A stretch of 64,000 bases of DNA. Origin: Cyrtodaria siliqua. Taxonomy: Eukaryota; Mollusca; Bivalvia; Adapedonta; Hiatellidae. Below, piece after piece: positions 57,346-64,000 of this stretch (position 1 is the stretch's first letter; the number at the start of each line of letters is the position of its first letter). The stretch lies in NCBI GenBank assembly GCA_037043455.1, contig JAWPHD010001802.1, positions 124,001 through 188,000 of the forward strand, given 5' to 3'. Below the pieces are notes generated by a model. That model was not told the DNA's origin. It did not search any database and saw nothing but the letters and a program-made list of their open reading frames with translations. The translations under genes were made by a program, and so were the position numbers.

Positions 57346-58081
57346 GACCGATAATGTAATGAAATACCTATAATGTTACGTCAACCGATCTTGTAAAAAC
57401 AACTGATAATGTAACATCGACCGATACTGTATTAAATTTCACCGATAATGTAATACAATTGTGACACTTATCACGAGGGCATTAATAAAAAACAAGTCCA
57501 GACTCTTAAATACAAGCTTTAATAATCTTTAAAGCTACCCCATTTTAATGTCTGATCGTATAATGGTATATTAATTCTAACAGACTCTACTGTCCAACTA
57601 ATCTCTCTACATTCTCCAGATTATACCACATCTCACACAATCTCCAACTCGCTACTAAAACGTCCCAGTATATACCTGCACTCACGTGCAATCACGTCCC
57701 AGTATATACCTGCACTCACGTGCAATCATCGTATTGGATTCCTACACATTTATTCAATTGGGCTAACAAGGTATACCGCCTACTATATACATGAGTAAGC
57801 TAATACAACATCTGCTATTTGAGAGGCTCTTCCCAAATTTTTTAATAATGGTCATTTACTATTAACTGCGACATACTTCTACCACTTGTTATTAAACAAT
57901 TATTATTACTTATTAAAGGGTCTGGTAATGTTACACAATTTCTGACCGATATTGTAAAAAATACTAACAGTTTTGCCAACCGATACTGTAATATTTTTTT
58001 ATCGACCGATAAAGTAAAACATTTCGGCTGATAATGTAATACCAACCGCTCTTGTAATAGCAAACAACTGATATATTGTAA
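57346..58081. repeat. Two clusters of ACCGAT-NN-TGTAA motifs
   Basis: Cluster 1 (57346-57455) has GACCGATAATGTAAT, AACCGATCTTGTAAA, AACTGATAATGTAAC, GACCGATACTGTATT and CACCGATAATGTAAT; cluster 2 (57944-58081) has six more. Spacing 15-37 bp, irregular, so not a simple satellite. Between them a 34-bp duplication lies at 57661-57728. Confidence 0.75.
57661..57728. repeat. 34-bp direct duplication
   Basis: CGTCCCAGTATATACCTGCA plus CTCACGTGCAATCA, twice without change. Confidence 0.95.
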
Positions 58082-58099
58082 AAAGTGATCTGGAATATT

Positions 58100-60320
58100 T
58101 GAACTTGTAGGCACCCAAAATTAGCGAAGTTTCCCAGGGATAATGCCAATAACCACATCATTGTAATTGTCGTTAGAGAGCAATCTTTGCGTTGAGCAGT
58201 AGCTCTATGGACCCGATTTTGGGGTTAAAGTGTCGTCATAAGTCATCCGATGTGCATTTTCAAAAAAAATCATGATTTGTTGAATGGGTTGAGAGTGGAC
58301 AAAAATTACTCGGGATTATGTGCCCCAACGTTTAACCCTTTGTATCCCGATTCCATCTCTCATTTACAATGGGGAAAGGGGCATAAAAAGCTATAATATC
58401 ACTGGATCAAGGACTGGACTCATGGTACAAACCGCCTCAGTCCCGAATCCTGACCCGTCCGATGTCCCGGTCAGGCAAGATCTTCCCCGAACTTGAATTC
58501 GAGTATAGAGTGAACATTTTCCCATTATTTGACACGTAGCAAGAAATTATTTGAAATGTATATTTTCATTATTTAAATTAACACGACCAAGATTAATTCC
58601 ATGCTCTTCTTGACTCTGGAACCCGCCCTTTTGAAAGCCCGTTCGGTCCTGGGCTCAGACTCTCTCTGTTTTGGGTCTCGTCGCCTATGTGTAGGCGTCA
58701 TAGCCACCAACATATACTATGGGATAGGGAGGGGTCGGCGACAGGGATTGGGCACCCCAAAATTGTGTTTACGTGACAGACAGAAACGGACTTCGGAAAG
58801 AAAGCCGTCAAAGGAGGTATCATACACTGAAATCATTGACTTTCACAGTAGTAATCAAGTTTTAATTACACATTTATATAGCCTTTATTGCATTGAAACA
58901 TAAAGGACATATTCTCTGCAAAGATGCGAAAGAATTATATTATTCGATGTTTGGTCTGCTAAAGGAACAACGGTTGGTCCCCCAGAATTGGCGATTCCGT
59001 TTTACTATCATTGGTCTTCGAGCCAACAAACCCAGTTTTAGCGATCGTCTCCAAATTTCATGGTCTCAAGAGTTGCAGATACCTAGAAGCGCAACGAGTC
59101 TTCCAAATCGAATGTCGCAGGAATGCCTTTCTCATCGGACTCTCCCCAATCACCATTGTACCCGTGGTTCTAAGACCACTTAATTACTACTCTTGGTCGT
59201 GTAAAGTCGATAATTTATTTACGTTGAAGCTAACAGTGTAGAGCGTACTTTTCGCTGGATTTCAATCTGCATGAACAATTATATAATTCTCTCTTCTTTG
59301 ATCGGATGCGCTTCATGGTTAGTTTATGAATGCACGACAATCACTTTCATCAATTGCCGGAAATCACTGAAATTGCCGAATATGTTTCTGCATCCCAACA
59401 TGAGTGGGATCGTCCTGATTTTGATTCGATCGGAACGGGTACATGGCCGTGGTGGGTGCTTCGTCTGTCATTCAACACTGTGTAGGCCACCAGGAGTCCT
59501 GCATTGGCCATCCGGGTCCTTACAAGTCGGCCACAGGGCGATCCACTGCTCCTCTGATCCCCATTTACCCCAATACACGAGTTTTCCCAGGCAAGCCTCC
59601 ATGCTGGCCGGGTTTGCCTGGCCACTACATACAGTGGCCACTAGTATCCAAAGAACAAGTATTTTCTAGTTGAGCAGAGGGTCGCCCTGTGGCCGACGCC
59701 AACCTTCTTCCGGTCTTCTCATTATTCTTCTCTTTTTTTTCTTTTAGAGTGACTTACATAGCTTGTTTAGTTTTCTAGATCTATTTGCTTTTTTGTTTGC
59801 TTCTTTTGAATTGATTTATGTTTTTGTGTACGCTTTAGTCTATATCCATACAATCGTCCAGAAATATGTGGGGATCGGGAGGCGCCGTGGGTGAGGACGA
59901 GTGAAGCGAAGACAGACGTTATTGAAACTTCTGTATCATGTCAATAGATATGCACTGTTGATGAATATACGGATGACTGTAGTAACCGAGAAATACTGAT
60001 ACTTTTTTATGGTCCGTGCACTTCATTTTAACGAAATTAGTTTAAAGAAGTTAGAAGAAACTTCTTACCTGAATCAGGACGGAAAGCCTGAATTTCCTGT
60101 TCACTTTATCTTAAACGCGCAACGGCTAGACAGTCGATTCGCGACCTTGGTAATTCTTACTTAAAATTCAGGTTGCTTAACTCAACATGTTATTTATTTT
60201 AGCGGAATATATAATTATCTTTGGTTAGTTTTCAAATTTGGTCAGAGATAGCTCGAACAAGTTCAATAACCAGCCATTCTTTCGTTGTGGCCCTTGATTG
60301 AACGAAGAGTAAATATAGAT
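58100..60320. other. Unassigned, with a GC-richer stretch (58600-59680)
   Basis: Several frames of 75-130 codons overlap on both strands at 58600-59680, but none shows a family motif or codon bias I trust. This stretch is clearly richer in G+C than its neighbours. It may be a decayed element or an unrelated insertion. Confidence 0.4.
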
Positions 60321-60324
60321 ATAC

Positions 60325-60800
60325 AAATCGAACAGGAAAAGCAGCATTCAAGGACAACAGTCAACCACAAACATACACAGAAACAAAGAACACAATTAAA
60401 GATGAATAAAAGGCCAAATAAGACATCACAAACACAAAAGGGTTGACAGTAGATCTACCGCCGTGGAACGGTCTGTGGCAAAAAAGGCCGCTGGTGGTTT
60501 AAACCAGGTTCTAGAGTGCACCAAACTTCCCACTTACCTTACTGTCAACCGAATAAAACTGGACAGTGTAAATAAAGAAATCCCCGCCATTACCTATTCT
60601 CTAACCAACTAGGCAGCATTAATAAGCAATATAAGTAAAACACAAAGATGCTCGTGTATATAAATACAAATAAGCAATAGCCTAGAAAGCCACAAAGAAG
60701 GTACGCAATGACTTGGATGAAGCAAGAGCTTCAAGAAAATAAATCTTTGAGGGCACGACAAGACCAGACTGCAGACAAACATCAAACGTCACCAACACTG
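60325..60800 (-). mobile_element. PLE-RT tail, solo copy (minus)
   Basis: ACAGGAAAAGCAGCATTCAA, AAAGGGTTGACAGTAGATC, ACCGCCGTGGAACGGTC, GTGGTTTAAACCAGGTTC and TAAAGAAATCCCCGCC, ending near the RT stop position without RT. Confidence 0.82.
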
Positions 60801-61740
60801 TCTGTCATGTTTTTATCCGAGTTTTACCAAACGTGTATATAATGGTAATATAAGACAAGTTCGAAAAGAAGCCACATCTGTATCACACCCATCTCTATGC
60901 CACCTCCCACCGTATACACCATCCCCATCCCTACTCCACTTCATCCCTCCATCTTTTTTTTAAATGTGTCTTTTATGAAGTTGTCTGGGTCATAAAAGAA
61001 AGCTGGACAATTAAAAACTAACCATGTCGGACTAGAAACAGCAGAGTTATGGCCTTTAAATTATTTAAAAGTTTTTATAACAATCTAGCTCCTTGTTTCA
61101 ATGATATTATTTTATATTATTATGTCTGATTCAGAAATAATAACAATATACTGAAGTATCATTATTATTCATCAACATATGCATGTCCTGATTTATTTTT
61201 TGGTGTTTACAATTTTGTGTGATTAGTGATAGATCTTTGAGAATGTATAGCTAAAATATACTACACACTTAGACGTATTTCTATTTTCATTTGTTTTTCT
61301 TTCTTTAAGCACCTGTTCTATTTGTCTCTTTGTTATCATGCGCATATCGTTTTGCCCGTCCGTGTCCTGGCAGCCCTGTGTTGAATTGGCAAGTCCTCGC
61401 TGTGTGTCCGTCTCCTCTCTATGATCGGTGGCCAGCGTCTTTACTAAACGCTTCATCTCTATAACATGACATTCTACAAACAAGGCCCATCTGGGTGTGG
61501 TGAGGGTTTGCGGCGTGACGGTTGCGGCTTTTGATATGTAAACTTTTCAAGATATATGTTTGTAGTGATACTTATACTTGCGCTCTATTTATATTTCCGA
61601 CCGGTGTCATTTTATGGTCTTAAACGACAATTAAATCACAATGATTCTGTATGCTCGTAGATAATTTTTCCATTTACTAAGATACTAGCATCAGCCAAGT
61701 ATAGGCAACGTGTTACATTTACAAATCATATCTTATGTGT
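60801..61740. other. No gene seen
   Basis: GCAGAGTTATGGCC at 61041 marks a fragment of the 160-bp repeat family. The rest is AT-rich and unassigned. Confidence 0.4.
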
Positions 61741-61747
61741 ACTAACA

Positions 61748-62340
61748 ATGGCCATTCTGACCTATTGGATATTACTGATGATAATAATATTATCAGGAGA
61801 TGAACATCCTAATCCAGGCCCGAGTTATTCTATCAATGTGTGCCCTCCCTCTACTACCAAGTGACGAAATAGCTATATACAACTTGCATAAGCCATACAG
61901 ACTCGACAGAAAAGACAGAATTGATACTGGGGTTATACTGTATTTACGTGATCATTTTCCCGGCTCTATACGGAATGACTTGCTACCTGGAATCGAAACA
62001 CTGTGGGTCGAACTGACAATGTCTAATACAACCCTCCTAATTGGGGGATTTTACCGCCCCACTGACAGTGGCAACCCTTACTGGGATCTTATTGAAGAGA
62101 GTATCGATAGAGCCTTCAATACCAATATAAAAGACATTGTTATCAATGGAGACTTTAATTAAAATGTCCCTAACACAAACAACAACAGGATCATACACTA
62201 TTATTAATACATAAGGGTTATTACTGAACCTACTCATTTTACAGAGTCGAATTCTTCGAGACCTATATATTGTCAAAAACAATAATAATGTTATAATTAG
62301 TTTTGTTTGAGACCCATTTATTCCAAATCGTGTACGTTAT
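61748..62340 (+). pseudogene. LINE 5' end: 2A-like peptide and APE endonuclease fragment
   Basis: 61748-61864 codes MAILTYWILLMIIILSGDEH then PNPGPSYSIN and stops: a hydrophobic leader followed by GDEHPNPGP, the 2A-like (StopGo) motif known at the N terminus of some APE-type LINE ORFs. In the next frame (61800-62162) follows IETLWVELTMSNTTLLIGGF, YRPTDSGNPYWDLIEESIDR and IVINGDFN, the EN core. After the stop, remnants EPTHFTES and an ILxLILVKNNNN-like segment lead to 62340. Frameshift and stops show decay. Confidence 0.78.
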
Positions 62341-62404
62341 CATTTCCCGATTGTAATAGTTCTCAAACTAACAAAGCCAAAGTCACATAGCTAAAGAAAG
62401 ATAA

Positions 62405-63578
62405 AAAACCGGACAGAGAAAGTAGCATACAATGACGACAGTCAACCACAAAACACAAAAACAAACATGCAAACACAAACGAGAAGGCAAAAGTAATAAA
62501 AAATGCAAACGACATCACAAATAAAAACGAGTTGACAATAGGGCTACCGCCTTGGAACGGTCAGTGGCAACAAAGGCCACTGTGGTTTTAAACCGGTTCT
62601 AGGGTGCACCAATCCTCACACTTACCCTACTGTCATCCCCTCCATGATCTAATCTCTAACCAACAAGACAGCATCAACAGGCAATATAAGTAAAACACAA
62701 ATATGCTCGTGTAGCAATCTCAAACGCCACCGTCCCAATGGGCTTTAGGTAGGCGTCATCATAGGGTCCACAGCCTGTCCGGTCATCGTACAATTAAAGA
62801 GGAAAGCATAGTGGCGAACTGTAAAAGTGTCCACCACCAAGCATGCAGTACGTTGCAAAATGATAGGGTCATAACCTCTTTTAATAAACGTTTTAACAAG
62901 CTTAACAAAGAAAGTATGAAAGTGATCATGACCAAGAATCTTACGAAGTTTAAAAATCACATCACCATAGAAGTCAGGTTGTGACAGTCCTTGTCGCAGA
63001 AGAGTCCTTAAATTACTTTTATATTTGGAAAGAAGATCAGGTTTACGACAATAAAAATTTGCAAAGGTTTTACGAAGTTTATGGTAACGGTAACCCTGAT
63101 TGAGTAGCTTTTTAGTTATAAAAAAGATTACGAATATTGAAGTCCTCAACTCGAGTACAAGCTCTTGAAAAACGAATTAGTTGAGACACATACACCCCGT
63201 AAGAAGTTGCTCGGGGAACATCCCCATCCAAGTGGGGATAATTAACAATGTCAAAATTAAAATCATCTCTCTTGTAATAGATTTTGCTAATTATTTCACC
63301 ATTTTCAATCGAGAGATCTAAATCAAGAAAAGAAGCGTTATTATCAGATGTATTAGCTTTGTTAAGCTGAAGTTCTTTGGGATAAATATTATTAACCATA
63401 GTTGGAAAGAAAGGGTTGTCAATGTTCAATATGTCATCCAGATACCGAGAGGTGTCATTAAAGGCTTCAATAACATCTGCCTGGGTATCTGGTGAAAGAC
63501 TCAACATGAAATCTCTTTCATAGCAAAATAAAAACAAATCTGCGACAAGTGGTGCACAAACATTACGTTTGGAAATAA
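62405..63578 (-). pseudogene. PLE-RT copy 7, near-full C-terminal RT with one frameshift, plus tail
   Basis: Minus strand from 63537: LFCYERDFMLSLSPDTQADV, FNDTSRYLDDILNIDNPFF (catalytic YLDD intact), KELQLNKANTSDNNASFLDL, DIVNYPHLDGDVPRATSYGV, to NIRNLF. A frameshift in an A-rich run at about 63120 shifts to ITKKLLNQGYRYHKLRKTFA, KYKSNLRTLLRQGLSQPDF, KILGHDHFHTFFVKLVKTF and VVDTFTVRHYAFLFNCTMT, ending at 62745. Tail 62405-62744. The N-terminal half is missing: at 63560 it joins unrelated DNA. With copy 3 this is the best version of the family here. Confidence 0.85.
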
Positions 63579-63774
63579 GAACATCTTACGAACTACTGAT
63601 TGGAACGTTCCATTTAATTCCGCAAACTTAGATAACATTGCACTGTCTCTTAGTAACATAATTTTAGAAGTAGCAAAAATGAGATATAGGGTCCTGTAGA
63701 AACCACAGCGTCCGAGCGCAATGGCATCGTAGGTCCACATTGTACTGCAAACAAGGACTTGAAAATACAGTGAA

Positions 63775-63990
63775 AGAGACAAAAAAACAACAGAAAGGGT
63801 GGTGAAGACAGGGTTACCGACTTGGAACGGTCAGTAGACAATAAGGCCTACTGGTAAGCTTGAATCGACTTTATATGCACACAATCCTCGCTATTATCCT
63901 GTCTTCAACGCCCAAATAGACAAGACAGTGTAAACAAAACTACATCCCATCAAAAGGAATTCTCTAACAATAAAGTCCACATCCTGAGAA
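63775..63990 (-). mobile_element. Diverged PLE-RT tail at the right edge
   Basis: ACTTGGAACGGTCAGTAGAC, AATAAGGCCTACTGG, GACAAGACAGTGTAAACAAA and TTCTCTAACAATAAAGTCC follow the tail order but with many changes; runs to the window end. Confidence 0.65.
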
Positions 63991-64000
63991 ACTAACTAAA

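Noticed and set aside
59271..59669. 132-codon frame in the GC-richer stretch
   Set aside because: Overlapping open frames on the other strand and in another frame, no motif; kept only as an unexplained region.
1..64000. tRNA or rRNA genes
   Set aside because: No stretch with convincing cloverleaf A/B boxes or rRNA core was seen; the GTTCCAAGG of PLE tails resembles a T-arm only superficially.

Overview
The window is nuclear DNA of an animal, most likely a bivalve mollusc. It is AT-rich and nearly free of long open frames. It has spliced genes with large introns and is full of dispersed and tandem repeats of the kind common in bivalve genomes: AAGAGGCCCAAGAGGGCC-type repeats, ~150-bp repeats carrying GAGTTATGGCC, Penelope-like elements, APE-type LINEs, SINE-like elements, MITEs and foldback elements. 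The clade call is inference; no database was searched.

Left part (1 to ~24.7 kb): the 5' portion of one recognisable gene, the splicing factor 3b subunit 4 gene (SF3B4/SAP49), on the minus strand. Four coding exons were resolved to the base: 24653-24686, 14832-14915, 11607-11752 and 5142-5270. They give residues 1-131, covering the first RRM and the start of the second. Introns are about 9.7, 3.1 and 6.3 kb, and a fourth runs off the left edge; the remaining exons lie outside. A four-codon upstream ORF ends in a TAATG overlap with the start codon. The introns hold a 62-bp satellite, several long-period tandem repeats, hAT-like and piggyBac-like nonautonomous elements, SINE and LINE 3' ends, a GIY-YIG Penelope fragment with a hammerhead-like core, and nested TIR elements.

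Middle part (~25 to 41.7 kb): a graveyard of one Penelope-like reverse transcriptase (PLE-RT) family. From 25.3 to 38.3 kb the copies lie head to tail on the plus strand, interrupted by two LINEs and a ~606-bp tandem repeat. From 38.7 kb onward most copies are on the minus strand. A conserved tail with a two-stem fold recurs about ten times.

Right part (~41.7 to 64 kb): a decayed APE-type LINE with two nested SINE-like copies; a mariner/hAT-size MITE inside a PLE tail; a 1.1-kb imperfect inverted repeat whose arms both carry a related open frame; two well-formed exons (49386-50186 and 52091-52866, minus) of a cysteine-rich protein resembling molluscan adhesion-GPCR ectodomains, with no seven-helix part seen; a 21-bp minisatellite; an array of ACCGAT-NN-TGTAA motifs; another LINE 5' end coding a 2A-like NPGP peptide; and more PLE copies.

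Only SF3B4 and possibly the receptor-like gene look like host genes. Almost everything else is mobile or repetitive DNA, mostly decayed.
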